NCBI GenBank assembly: GCA_017415005.1
Contig: JAFQJK010000114.1
Coordinates: forward strand, 1 to 41,660
DNA: 41,660 nt
Reading direction: 5' to 3'
Origin: Rikenellaceae bacterium
Lineage (GTDB): Bacteria > Bacteroidota > Bacteroidia > Bacteroidales > Rikenellaceae
Part shown: in pieces, positions 28,377 to 36,748 of the stretch
Numbering within the stretch: position 1 is the first letter of the stretch
Layout of the letters: each line of letters starts with the position of its first letter
Made by a program: the position numbers and the translations under genes
Notes under the pieces: model-generated
Told to the model about the DNA's origin: nothing
The model's input: only the letters and a program-made list of their open reading frames with translations
The model's database searches: none

Positions 28377-29162
28377 ATGTTAAAAGTAGTCAAGATCGGC
28401 GGCAACGTTGTCGATAACCCCGAGAAACTGGACCGTTTCCTCCGTGACTTCTCAACACTGGTCGGACCGAAGATCCTCGTCCACGGCGGCGGCAAGGTGG
28501 CCACCACCCTATCGAAAGCCCTTGGTATCGAGACTCAGATGATCGGGGGGCGCCGCGTAACGGACGAAGAAACGCTGCGCGTGGTAACGATGGTATATGC
28601 CGGACTTGTCAACAAGACGATTGTTAATAAGTTGCAGGCCCTCGGCACAAACGCTTTCGGCCTGTGCGGCACCGACGGCGGCTTCATCCTGTCGGATAAA
28701 CGGGCGGCAACACCTGTCGACTACGGCTATGTGGGCGATCCTCGCAGTGTCAATACCAAGCTCGCGGACACGCTGACCGGCGCCGGACTAACGCTCGTCG
28801 TAGCCCCCATCACGCAGGACGTGCAGGGAGGACTGCTCAACACGAACGCCGATACGGTGGCCCAGACCGTCGCCGTCGCGATGGCCTCAGCGGCACGCAG
28901 CGAAGACGAGGACGTGGAGCTGATCTACTGCTTCGAGAAACGCGGCGTCCTGCTCGACGTCGACGACGACAACTCGGTGATCGCAGAGATCACGCCTGAT
29001 CGGTTTGCCGAGCTCCGCGCAGCCGGTGTCGTGGCCGACGGCATGCTACCCAAGCTCGAGAACGCCTTCAAGGCGATCGGGCGCGGCGTGGCTCGGGTAG
29101 TGATCTGCTCGGCAGATGCCATTGCCGAGCCCGGCTACGGGGGAACGACCCTCAAGGCGTAA
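28377..29162 (+). CDS. argB: N-acylglutamate kinase
   Basis: Amino-acid-kinase-fold enzyme that phosphorylates N-acetyl- or N-succinylglutamate, the second step of arginine synthesis. The 261-residue protein shows VVKIGGN at the N-terminus (Lys6 and the glycines that hold phosphate), VHGGGK at 35-40, GLCGTDGG, the acceptor segment LLNTNADTVAQ, and GGTTLKA at the end. It has no N-terminal helix of the hexameric, arginine-inhibited type, so it is probably the dimeric, insensitive form. argG, argH, argE and the carbamoyltransferase are not in the window. Confidence 0.95.
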   Translation: MLKVVKIGGNVVDNPEKLDRFLRDFSTLVGPKILVHGGGKVATTLSKALGIETQMIGGRRVTDEETLRVVTMVYAGLVNKTIVNKLQALGTNAFGLCGTDGGFILSDKRAATPVDYGYVGDPRSVNTKLADTLTGAGLTLVVAPITQDVQGGLLNTNADTVAQTVAVAMASAARSEDEDVELIYCFEKRGVLLDVDDDNSVIAEITPDRFAELRAAGVVADGMLPKLENAFKAIGRGVARVVICSADAIAEPGYGGTTLKA

Positions 29163-29188
29163 GCCCGGACCATACACGTTGTTCACAG

Positions 29189-29224
29189 CAGATAGCCCCG
29201 GGCTTATGCCCGGGGCTATCTGCG
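29189..29224. terminator. Bidirectional terminator between argB and the GT operon
   Basis: A perfect 16-bp stem, GCAGATAGCCCCGGGC (29189-29204) with its complement at 29209-29224, and a 4-nt loop (TTAT). It sits 26 nt after the argB stop and 16 nt after the stop of the convergent gene on the other strand, so it can serve both. There is no long U-tract on either side. Confidence 0.75.
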
Positions 29225-29240
29225 TGTCCCCTACCTCAAT

Positions 29241-30650
29241 TTAGTAGAACTTGATCTTGCGGGCCGCAAAACCGCTCATACGCAACAGCAACAGGCCGTG
29301 CTTAAAACGCGAGATATTGGTATCGCCGTACTTCCGCTCGCGGTAGCGGATCGGAAGATCGATGATCTTCAGGTTGAGCTTATAAGCACCCAGTATCTGG
29401 TCGAAATCGCCGAACGGGTCGAAATCGCCGAAAAAGCTGCGGTTATCCTGCAACTTGATATAATCGGTACGGCGGATCACCTTCGTCCCGCACAGCGTAT
29501 CCTTGATCGGCTGCTCAAGCAACCAGGAGAAAACGACACTGAAGAATTTGTTGCCCAATGTATTGAGGAAACGCATCGCCCCCTTCTCCATCGGATAGAT
29601 CAGCCGGCAGCCGTTGATAAACTCGCCCTTGCCCGCGGCGATCGCCTCGTAGAACTTGGGCAACTCCTCGGGCGGAACGGTCAGGTCGGCATCGAGGATC
29701 ATCAGTACATCTCCCGTGGCGATCGAATACCCCTTTCGCACAGCGTCTCCCTTGCCTTTGCCCTCCTGCCGTGCGATCTTGACGTCGCGGCAGTCACCAT
29801 ATTTCTCCTGCATCCGTTGGATCACATCCCAGGTGTCGTCGGTCGAGTTACCCTCAACAAAGATGATCTCGGTATGACTGCCCATCTGCGGTGTACGCAG
29901 GATCGCATCCTCGATGTTGCCGCTCTCGTTGCGCGCCGGGATCACCACCGACACGCTGTAGGTCTCCGGCACCGGATTGGGCCGTGCATAGAGGTACTGG
30001 TTAAGCCCGAGCCGGTTGAGCAGCGGCAAACGGGCAAGGAACTTATTGCACAGCCAAGCAACGACCGGAATGTTCACAGGCAAAAGCATATTACGGTTCA
30101 TACGGAACGTCTCGAAACCGGCCAGGTAGAGCAAATTACGGATATCGTTCCCCGACATCCAGTTCTGTTGCGGCCCGCGGCGCTTGAGGCCCACGAGCTC
30201 AGCCAGCTTGATCAACGGCTCCCAGAAATGGTTGTAGTAAGTGACGATCACCCTGGTCCGCGCATGAGACACCCTGCGCAACTGCTCGAATACAGCCTGT
30301 ACGTCATCGAGATATCCCACAAGGTTCGACAGCACGATCACGTCGAACTTCTCATCGAGCGTGATCCGTTCGGCCGACATCACCTCGAACTGCACGCCGC
30401 TCGCGGCATACCGCTCGCGTGCCGTGGCGATCATCGCCTCGCTGAAATCGATCCCGACCTTGCGCGAGCCGCCGACACGCGCGATCAGATCGCCCATGCC
30501 ACATCCCACTTCGAGTACCGAGCTCCCCGCCGGGATAAAATAATTGCACTGCCGGGTGATCGAATCCCAATAATACCGCCTGCGATAGCGGTAGCGGGCC
30601 AGCGTCGCGGCCTGCTCATTAAAATAAGCTTTCTTATCCGTTATCTCCAT
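29241..30650 (-). CDS. Fused SAM-dependent methyltransferase and GT2 glycosyltransferase
   Basis: Two-domain 469-residue protein. Residues about 1-190 are a class I methyltransferase: VLEVGCGMGDL at 45-55 is the SAM-binding motif I, and GIDFSEAM at 66-73 carries the motif II acid. Residues 231-469 are a GT-A fold family 2 glycosyltransferase of the polyprenyl-phosphate-mannose synthase type: SVSVVIPARNESGNIEDAI from 232, EGKGKGDAVRKGY, and the metal-binding DAD at 320-322 (LDADLT), then the C-terminal FDPFGDFDQILGAYKL and IRYRERKYGDTN. It lies 44 nt after the polytopic GT gene and probably supplies it with lipid-linked sugar; that partnership is inference. What the methyltransferase modifies is unknown. 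There is no membrane anchor. Confidence 0.9.
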   Translation of the reverse strand: MEITDKKAYFNEQAATLARYRYRRRYYWDSITRQCNYFIPAGSSVLEVGCGMGDLIARVGGSRKVGIDFSEAMIATARERYAASGVQFEVMSAERITLDEKFDVIVLSNLVGYLDDVQAVFEQLRRVSHARTRVIVTYYNHFWEPLIKLAELVGLKRRGPQQNWMSGNDIRNLLYLAGFETFRMNRNMLLPVNIPVVAWLCNKFLARLPLLNRLGLNQYLYARPNPVPETYSVSVVIPARNESGNIEDAILRTPQMGSHTEIIFVEGNSTDDTWDVIQRMQEKYGDCRDVKIARQEGKGKGDAVRKGYSIATGDVLMILDADLTVPPEELPKFYEAIAAGKGEFINGCRLIYPMEKGAMRFLNTLGNKFFSVVFSWLLEQPIKDTLCGTKVIRRTDYIKLQDNRSFFGDFDPFGDFDQILGAYKLNLKIIDLPIRYRERKYGDTNISRFKHGLLLLRMSGFAARKIKFY

Positions 30651-30694
30651 ATCACATAGGCCGCAACGGCCCGCTGAGTGTTACATCCAATCGA

Positions 30695-32617
30695 TTAATA
30701 GTTGAGTCGTACGATGGCCGTCGGCTCCGATGTTCCGGCCGTATAGAGCGTTTCGCCCAGGATCGCGGGGTATTTGACCGAAAGATAGAACAGGTAGCGT
30801 TGTACGGTCGTGATGATCTGGCCCGTATTGCGCGACGGATCGACCCGGAGGCTGGCCAGCATCACATAACGGACCCCGGCCTTCGCAAGCCGCTGCAACA
30901 GGACATCGGGGTCGGCCGCCGAAACAGTATGCGTACTACGGACGCCATCGAGATAAGCAACCATATCGGACTCCATCCCCACAGGCACCGCCTCACCCCC
31001 GGGCAGGCGGAAGACGACGAACTGACGGCCGCCCTGATCGTTGTACACCTCGACAAACGAAACGATATCATCCAGGTGGTTCCGGTAGAAATCGGCGATG
31101 GCCGGCGTTCCGGCACGCTGTACGTCGATCCCGACCAGCCGGTAACCGTCGGCTGCCCGGGCGAGCAGCTCGTCGAGCGGCTGTTGCGGCACCGAGTAAA
31201 TGCCGAAGAACTCGCGTCCCCCATAGACGAAAGCGATCTCAGGCTTGCGACAGGCTATATTCTCTTCGGCCGGGATATTTTGGCCCGCCCACTCGGCGGC
31301 CTGCATATAGTGCTCCCAATCAGGCGTAAAGCCGTAAAGCGGCTCGCCGTCAAACAAATGTCCCAGGTATTCGGCATGGTCGCTCACACGGACAGCAGCG
31401 CTCCGGAACGTCGTGAAGCCCATCACGCCAACCAGCACGGGAAACAACCACCACCACGCCTGCATCCTGCGCACCTCAGTGAACAGCATCCACACTCCTC
31501 CCAGCACGACAATGAGCAGCAACGGCCACAGTGCGAGGATCAGACGGTCCTGGTTCCACGAGGTCTGGAGCGAAAGGAAGGTACACCCGCCCACGACCAC
31601 CGTGTATACCGCCGCAGCAAAAAGCGCGCGGTTACGCCGATAGGCCAGCACCAGCGCAGCAACGCCCAGCGCGCAAACCACAAAGGTCATCAGGACCGAA
31701 CCAGTCGGCTGAACATTGCCGCTCCACCCGAGAAAGACACAGGTATGTCCCGAAAGATACTGCTCGGCATTGACCAGCAGGCGCTTCATATAGCCTCCGA
31801 ACGTCTCGGCCCCTAAGGCCTGATTGTAGGGATCGACTGCCGTAAGTTGCTTAAGCTGGTCGGCAAACTGCGGCCCGCTGACATCCCACACGGCAGACTT
31901 CACCAGCGAAAAAAGCCCGTTGAACAGGCCGAAACTCAGCAACGTATACACGGCCGGGCGCCACTTGCCGTAACAAAGGAAGAAAAGTACAACGGCCGGT
32001 ATGGCGAAGTAGCCTGCCGTACGCGTGATCCCCATCAGGAACAGTAGCAAGCCGAGCATGAGGTATTTCCGGAAATCCTGACGCAGGGAATCCTCGCGGA
32101 TCGGATCGGCGAACCAGCGGACGAGGCAGAGCAGCAGCGAAGCCTGCAACAACATAAAGAACGGCTCGCTATAAGTCTGCGAGGCATAGTAGGCCATGGC
32201 CGGGCACAACGCGGTCAGGATCAGTGCCGGATAGAGCACGACACCTGCCACTCGGCCACGGAAGGCACGGTAGAGTACCCAGTACCCTCCGGCGGTGAAC
32301 GCCACCGAGAGCAACTTGAAAACCCACACCTTGAAACCCGTCACCAGCATTACGAGCGCAAGCACCATCGGATAAAGCGGCCCCTGGTAGGAGGGATATA
32401 CACCGCTGTGAATAAGGCGGTAAGCCCGCATCAGGTAGGCCGAGTCGTCGCCCCCGATATTGACTTTCGCATCGAAAAGCAGCAGCGAGAGCAGGACGGT
32501 CAGTCCCAGGCCGATCAGGGCCAGTAGGCACCCCCGACGGTCGAAGAAACCCGCGAACCGCTGCCAGGAAGGCAATGCCGGTCCATTGGATGATCCTCGC
32601 TTATTAGTCTGATTCAT
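30695..32617 (-). CDS. Polytopic GT-C-like glycosyltransferase
   Basis: A 640-residue inner-membrane protein resembling the PMT/ArnT type of lipid-linked sugar transferases. The first helix is at about 29-48. It is followed by the acidic GGDDSAYL (55-62), which fits the first-loop catalytic acid of GT-C enzymes, and YSEPFFM a few helices on. About ten hydrophobic segments continue to near residue 400, then a soluble domain of about 220 residues. I begin at the ATG at 32617 (MNQTNKRG); the ATG at 32623 would add two residues, and the longer open frame up to 32848 does not look coding. It has a strong promoter about 250 nt upstream and is followed by the MT-GT2 gene, whose product may feed it polyprenyl-phosphate sugars. 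The acceptor could be protein, lipid or wall; unknown. Confidence 0.82.
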   Translation of the reverse strand: MNQTNKRGSSNGPALPSWQRFAGFFDRRGCLLALIGLGLTVLLSLLLFDAKVNIGGDDSAYLMRAYRLIHSGVYPSYQGPLYPMVLALVMLVTGFKVWVFKLLSVAFTAGGYWVLYRAFRGRVAGVVLYPALILTALCPAMAYYASQTYSEPFFMLLQASLLLCLVRWFADPIREDSLRQDFRKYLMLGLLLFLMGITRTAGYFAIPAVVLFFLCYGKWRPAVYTLLSFGLFNGLFSLVKSAVWDVSGPQFADQLKQLTAVDPYNQALGAETFGGYMKRLLVNAEQYLSGHTCVFLGWSGNVQPTGSVLMTFVVCALGVAALVLAYRRNRALFAAAVYTVVVGGCTFLSLQTSWNQDRLILALWPLLLIVVLGGVWMLFTEVRRMQAWWWLFPVLVGVMGFTTFRSAAVRVSDHAEYLGHLFDGEPLYGFTPDWEHYMQAAEWAGQNIPAEENIACRKPEIAFVYGGREFFGIYSVPQQPLDELLARAADGYRLVGIDVQRAGTPAIADFYRNHLDDIVSFVEVYNDQGGRQFVVFRLPGGEAVPVGMESDMVAYLDGVRSTHTVSAADPDVLLQRLAKAGVRYVMLASLRVDPSRNTGQIITTVQRYLFYLSVKYPAILGETLYTAGTSEPTAIVRLNY

Positions 32618-32873
32618 AATCATTTCGAGTTTAGACAAATGCCTGTCGCACCGGGGGAAACGGCCATCACGGACCGGCAGGACGCCACAAAGCACCGGCC
32701 GTCCGGGCGGTCCGCCAGACACGCCACTGCCGTCCGTCTGTGACGAGAGACCGGCGGCCGCCTGACATCCGGAGACACCGGACCGACATCCGCCGGACAC
32801 CGCACCGACAACCCTCCACCGCGCCCCGGCACAACCACGCCCCGGCAACCGCCGGCATGCGCATAAATGCGTA
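32618..32873 (-). other. Long GC-rich 5' leader of the glycosyltransferase operon
   Basis: If transcription starts near 32874 the leader is about 250 nt. It contains GC-rich self-complementary runs such as GCCGGC and ATGCGCAT near 32845-32865, but no known riboswitch and no short ORF with clear coding character. Confidence 0.4.
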
Positions 32874-32880
32874 ATCCCGG

Positions 32881-32911
32881 CAAAGTTAGCAAAATAAAAA
32901 AAGGGACCAAA
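32881..32911 (-). promoter_or_regulatory. Consensus promoter of the glycosyltransferase operon
   Basis: On the minus strand TTTG (32911-32908), a 19-nt spacer and TAACTTTG (32888-32881) match the Bacteroidota -33/-7 consensus exactly. The -33 box is in the loop and stem of the tpiA terminator, so the two signals overlap. Confidence 0.8.
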
Positions 32912-32924
32912 ACAGGCCCCTTTT
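32896..32924 (-). terminator. Intrinsic terminator of tpiA
   Basis: On the minus strand AAAAGGGGCC, a 6-nt loop, and GGTCCCTTTT form a 10-bp stem with one G-U pair, followed by a T-rich tail. It lies 20 nt after the tpiA stop. Confidence 0.85.
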
Positions 32925-32943
32925 CATTTCGCACGTTCGCGGC

Positions 32944-33696
32944 TTAGAAACCTTTGCCAATGGCGATGAAGTCGGCTGCAACCCGCGAAGCACCGCCGAT
33001 CAGGCCGCCATCGACGTCGGCCTTGGCGAACAGCTCGGCCGCATTCGACGGCTTGGCGCTACCACCGTACAGAATGGCCGTGTTCTCGGCTTTCGCACCG
33101 AACTTCTCGGCCAGCACGCCACGGATGAAAGCGTGGATCTCCTGAGCCTGATCGGCCGTGGCGGTCTTACCGGTGCCGATCGCCCATACCGGCTCGTAAG
33201 CGATGACCGTCTTCTCGAACTGCTCGGGAGTCAGCTTGAAGATCACCTCCTCGATCTGGGCACGCACCACGTCGAAGTGCTTGCCGGCCTCACGCTCCTC
33301 GAGCTTCTCGCCCACGCAGTAGATCGGCGAGAGGCCGTTCTCGAACACCTGGACCATCTTCTTGTTGAGCGTCTCGCTCGTCTCACCGTAGTACTCGCGG
33401 CGCTCCGAGTGGCCGAGGATCACATACTCGGCACCGATCGAGGCGATCATCCGGGCCGACACCTCGCCCGTGTAGGCGCCCTTGGCCTCGGCGGCGCAGT
33501 TCTGGGCGGCCAGCGCGATACCGCTGCCCTTGATCACGTTCATCACCTCCGTGAGGTGCGTGAAGGGAGGCGCAACGATAAAGCTCACGCTCGGGCAAAC
33601 CTCGCCCTTGAGCGCTACGATGCCTTTGGCCAGCTCAACACCCTCGGCGGGAGTGGTATTCATCTTCCAGTTACCTGCTACAATTTTCTTTCTCAT
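32944..33696 (-). CDS. tpiA: Triosephosphate isomerase
   Basis: Glycolytic interconversion of dihydroxyacetone phosphate and glyceraldehyde-3-phosphate. The 250-residue TIM barrel has the active-site residues Asn9 and Lys11 (AGNWKMN), His96 in ILGHSERR, and Glu168 in [15 protein letters not shown], with YGGSAKPSN and GGLIGGASR in the phosphate-binding end. It lies 82 nt after lysS on the same strand with no clean consensus promoter between, only an AT-rich stretch, so it may be read from the lysS promoter, its own, or both. A terminator follows directly. Confidence 0.97.
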   Translation of the reverse strand: MRKKIVAGNWKMNTTPAEGVELAKGIVALKGEVCPSVSFIVAPPFTHLTEVMNVIKGSGIALAAQNCAAEAKGAYTGEVSARMIASIGAEYVILGHSERREYYGETSETLNKKMVQVFENGLSPIYCVGEKLEEREAGKHFDVVRAQIEEVIFKLTPEQFEKTVIAYEPVWAIGTGKTATADQAQEIHAFIRGVLAEKFGAKAENTAILYGGSAKPSNAAELFAKADVDGGLIGGASRVAADFIAIGKGF

Positions 33697-33778
33697 GACG
33701 GTTTATTTTAAAATAAATTACAAAATGCGATTCGCGGACGGCGCGCCGCAACGCGGCGGAATCGGGGGCTACGGCGGC

Positions 33779-35506
33779 TTACCGGCCGGTCCACGCCTTG
33801 ACCTCATCCGCCGTCGGATTCCTGAGGCCCAGCTTGTTCTTCTTGTTGAACCCGCACAGGTCGTTGAAGAGCTTGCCCGGGGCGAGCTTACGCAGCGCAT
33901 CGACCGTGACGATCCCCATCTTCTGAAGCACGGGAACCCACTCGGCAGGAACGCCCACGGCCGTATAGGCCGCCTCGTCGTCCTTCACCGCCTTCTTCTC
34001 GGGACGCATCTGCGGGAAGAAGAGCACATCCTGGACGGCCGGCTGGTCGGTCATGAACATCGTGAGGCGGTCGATGCCGATGCCCATGCCCGAGCAGGTC
34101 GGCATGCCGTATTCGAGCGCGCGCACGAAATCCATATCAATGAACATCGCCTCGTCGTCACCCTTCTCGCTCAGGCGCAGCTGCTCCTGGAAACGGTCGA
34201 GCTGGTCGATCGGGTCGTTGAGCTCGGAGTAGGCGTTGCACAGCTCCTTGCCATTGACGAACAGCTCGAAGCGCTCGGTGAGCTCGGGGTTGTTGCGGTG
34301 GCGCTTGCACAGCGGCGACATCTCGATCGGATAGTCGGTGATGAAGGTCGGCTGCACGAGGTCCTCCTCGCAGTACTGGCCGAAGATGGCGTCGATCAGC
34401 TTGCCCTTGCCCATCGTCTCGTCGACCTCGACCTTGAGGTCGCGGCAGGCGGCGCGCAGCTCATCCTCGCTCTTGCCCGTGATGTCGAAGCCCGTCTTCT
34501 CACGGATCGCATCGGTCATCGTGAGGCGGCGGAACGGCCGCGCAAAACTGATCGGGCGGCCGCCGATCGTGAGCTCGGTCGTGCCGTTGGTGGCAATGGC
34601 CACGCGCTCGAGCATCTCCTCGACGAACTCCATCATCCAGATATAGTCTTTATACGCCACGTAGATCTCCATCACGGTGAACTCGGGGTTGTGCGTGCGG
34701 TCCATCCCCTCGTTGCGGAAGTCCTTGCCGAACTCGTAGACCCCGTCGAAACCGCCCACGATCAGGCGCTTGAGGTAAAGCTCGTTGGCGATGCGCAGGT
34801 AGAGCGGGATATTGAGCGTGTTGTGGTGCGTGATGAACGGCCGGGCCGAAGCGCCGCCCGGGATCGGCTGAAGGATCGGGGTCTCGACCTCGAGGTAGCC
34901 CTTCGAGTTGAAGAACTCGCGCATCGTGTTGACAATCTTCGCGCGCTTGACGAACACCTCGCGGACCTGCGGGTTGACCACCAGATCGACATAGCGCTGG
35001 CGGTAGCGCGCCTCGGGATCGGTGAAGGCGTCGTAGACCTGGCCGTCCTTCTCCTTGACGATCGGCAACGGGCGGATCGATTTGCTCAGCAGGGTGAACC
35101 TGCGGCAGTGGACCGACAGCTCGCCGGTCTTGGTGATGAACGCAAAGCCCTCGACCCCGACGAAATCGCCGATGTCGAGCAGCTTCTTGAACACCGTATT
35201 GTAGAGCGTCGCGTCGGGGTCGCCGGCGCAGACATCGTCGCGCCGGATATAGACCTGGATACGGCCCGTGTGGTCCTGCAACTCGAAAAACGATGCGCTG
35301 CCCATAATGCGGCGGCTCATGATGCGCCCGGCCAGCGAAACGGCCTGGAAATTGCCCTTGTCGGGATCGAAATGCTGATGGATGTCGGCCGCGGTGGCAT
35401 TCACCTCATAGCGCGCGGCAGGATAGGGATCGATGCCCAGCTTGCGCAGTTCGGAGAGCGAGTTGCGCCGGATAAGCTCCTGCTCGCTCAGTTCCATATT
35501 ACTCAT
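33779..35506 (-). CDS. lysS: Lysyl-tRNA synthetase, class II
   Basis: Charges tRNA-Lys. The 575-residue protein has the N-terminal OB-fold anticodon domain ([15 protein letters not shown] replaced here by [12 protein letters not shown], followed by [15 protein letters not shown]), class II motif 2 in [15 protein letters not shown], and motif 3 in [12 protein letters not shown]. After motif 3 comes an extra C-terminal domain of about 80 residues ([16 protein letters not shown] to the end, helical, with [15 protein letters not shown]). That tail is a feature of Bacteroidota LysS, giving a protein longer than the 500 residues of E. coli LysS. The start is the ATG at 35506. It has a consensus promoter 32 nt upstream, and tpiA follows. 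Confidence 0.96.
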   Translation of the reverse strand: MSNMELSEQELIRRNSLSELRKLGIDPYPAARYEVNATAADIHQHFDPDKGNFQAVSLAGRIMSRRIMGSASFFELQDHTGRIQVYIRRDDVCAGDPDATLYNTVFKKLLDIGDFVGVEGFAFITKTGELSVHCRRFTLLSKSIRPLPIVKEKDGQVYDAFTDPEARYRQRYVDLVVNPQVREVFVKRAKIVNTMREFFNSKGYLEVETPILQPIPGGASARPFITHHNTLNIPLYLRIANELYLKRLIVGGFDGVYEFGKDFRNEGMDRTHNPEFTVMEIYVAYKDYIWMMEFVEEMLERVAIATNGTTELTIGGRPISFARPFRRLTMTDAIREKTGFDITGKSEDELRAACRDLKVEVDETMGKGKLIDAIFGQYCEEDLVQPTFITDYPIEMSPLCKRHRNNPELTERFELFVNGKELCNAYSELNDPIDQLDRFQEQLRLSEKGDDEAMFIDMDFVRALEYGMPTCSGMGIGIDRLTMFMTDQPAVQDVLFFPQMRPEKKAVKDDEAAYTAVGVPAEWVPVLQKMGIVTVDALRKLAPGKLFNDLCGFNKKNKLGLRNPTADEVKAWTGR

Positions 35507-35537
35507 CGAAGATCGTTTAATCGTGTGAAATTGACTA

Positions 35538-35568
35538 CAAATATCCGCGTTTTTTCCGAAAGCGCAAA
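35538..35568 (-). promoter_or_regulatory. Promoter of lysS
   Basis: On the minus strand TTTG (35568-35565), a 19-nt spacer and GATATTTG (35545-35538), one mismatch from TAnnTTTG. The leader would be about 25 nt. Confidence 0.7.
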
Positions 35569-35589
35569 GCGATCATCCAAAAATAGTCG

Positions 35590-35597
35590 TATATTTA
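35590..35597 (+). promoter_or_regulatory. Possible -7 box of the DUF898 gene
   Basis: TATATTTA is one mismatch from TAnnTTTG and lies 30 nt before the DUF898 ATG. No -33 TTTG is seen at the right distance. Weak. Confidence 0.35.
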
Positions 35598-35627
35598 CCT
35601 GATAAAACTCAATCCCGTCTCAACCGT

Positions 35628-36605
35628 ATGAAAAACTACTTCGACTTCACGCTGACCGGCGGCAAGCTGTTCCTGACCTTTATCATCTACCTGATCGTAT
35701 GCTTCGTTCCGGCCATCTGGATACAGGTCAGCGCCAGCGATCTGCAAGCGCAGGCCATCGACCACAACGCGCTGATGAACTACTACGCGCAGGCAGGCAT
35801 CGCGTTCCTAATCATTACGCTGGCCGTCCCGGTGCTCTACCTGTTCCTGGTCAAGCTCTTCGCCGAGGGCCTCGTCTACAAAGGCGAAGCCCTGAAGTGC
35901 GATTTCTCGGTGGGCCACTACCTGGGCATCGTGATCGGAGGCTGGCTGCTGAGCGTCATCACGCTGGGCATCTACTACCCGTGGTTCCTCACCCGCATCA
36001 TCCGCTACTTCGGCCGGCACACGACCTACCGCGGCGAGCCGTTCGACTTCCAGGGCAAGGGCCTCACGTTACTGGGCATCATCCTGCTGAGCTTCGTGCT
36101 GCCGACCGTGCTGGTGATCCTCGTCTTCGTGCTGTCGATGGGCGCCATGGCGACCGGCGGAAGCCCGGCCGGATACGGCCTGACGATGGGCGTCGTGCTG
36201 CTTGCCTTCGTGATCTGCGTCATCGCGCTCGAATACCTGATGTACCGGTGGATGGTCGACTTCAAATACGGTCCGCTGCACATCGGGTGGAACACGCAGA
36301 CCTTGCATGCCGTAGGTTTCCTGCTGGGTCAGATCGTGCTATACTGCATCACGCTGGGGCTATACGGCCCGGCCGCCCTGATCCGCATCTACCGCTACTT
36401 CGTAAGCCGGACCGAGGCGACCGAGAACGGCGCGCCGGCACGTCTGTGGGGCTATGACGCACAGATCGGCCGCGACTACTGGTACATTCTCGGCCAGGGC
36501 CTGCTCGCCATGATCACGCTCGGCATTTACGCCCCCTGGGCCCTGACAAAAATAACCCGCCGGCTCGTCAGCAACACCTACCTGAAGCCGGCTTCGGAAG
36601 AGTAG
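35628..36605 (+). CDS. DUF898 (YjgN-like) integral membrane protein
   Basis: A 325-residue polytopic membrane protein of the DUF898/YjgN family, function unknown. Three related units can be seen, each ending in a short signature: ITLGIYYPWFLTRIIRYF, ITLGLYGPAALIRIYRYF and ITLGIYAPWALTKITRRL. Each is followed by a soluble patch with conserved aromatic residues (TTYRGEPFDFQGKG after the first). Between the units are pairs of hydrophobic helices, so I count about six to eight membrane segments. There is no signal peptide; the first helix acts as an anchor. It stands alone between divergent lysS and convergent prfC, with a terminator just downstream, so no partner can be inferred. Confidence 0.85.
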   Translation: MKNYFDFTLTGGKLFLTFIIYLIVCFVPAIWIQVSASDLQAQAIDHNALMNYYAQAGIAFLIITLAVPVLYLFLVKLFAEGLVYKGEALKCDFSVGHYLGIVIGGWLLSVITLGIYYPWFLTRIIRYFGRHTTYRGEPFDFQGKGLTLLGIILLSFVLPTVLVILVFVLSMGAMATGGSPAGYGLTMGVVLLAFVICVIALEYLMYRWMVDFKYGPLHIGWNTQTLHAVGFLLGQIVLYCITLGLYGPAALIRIYRYFVSRTEATENGAPARLWGYDAQIGRDYWYILGQGLLAMITLGIYAPWALTKITRRLVSNTYLKPASEE

Positions 36606-36628
36606 CCGGCTCACGCCGGAATAATAGG

Positions 36629-36656
36629 AAAGGCCACCCCGCAGGGTGGCCTTTTA
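36629..36656 (+). terminator. Intrinsic terminator after the DUF898 gene
   Basis: AAAGGCCACCC (36629-36639) pairs with GGGTGGCCTTT (36644-36654) around CGCA: an 11-bp perfect stem, with TTTTA after it on the plus strand. It may also stop the convergent prfC transcript; the minus-strand tail is TTTCC. The rest of the spacer to 36748 is GC-rich with no gene. Confidence 0.85.
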
Positions 36657-36748
36657 TCGGATACAGCGGATACGCGCCGGCGCCCACGTTCGCTCTCCGG
36701 GGGCCCGCCCCGCGATCACCGGGGGTCCGGCGAGAAACGGGCAGGACG

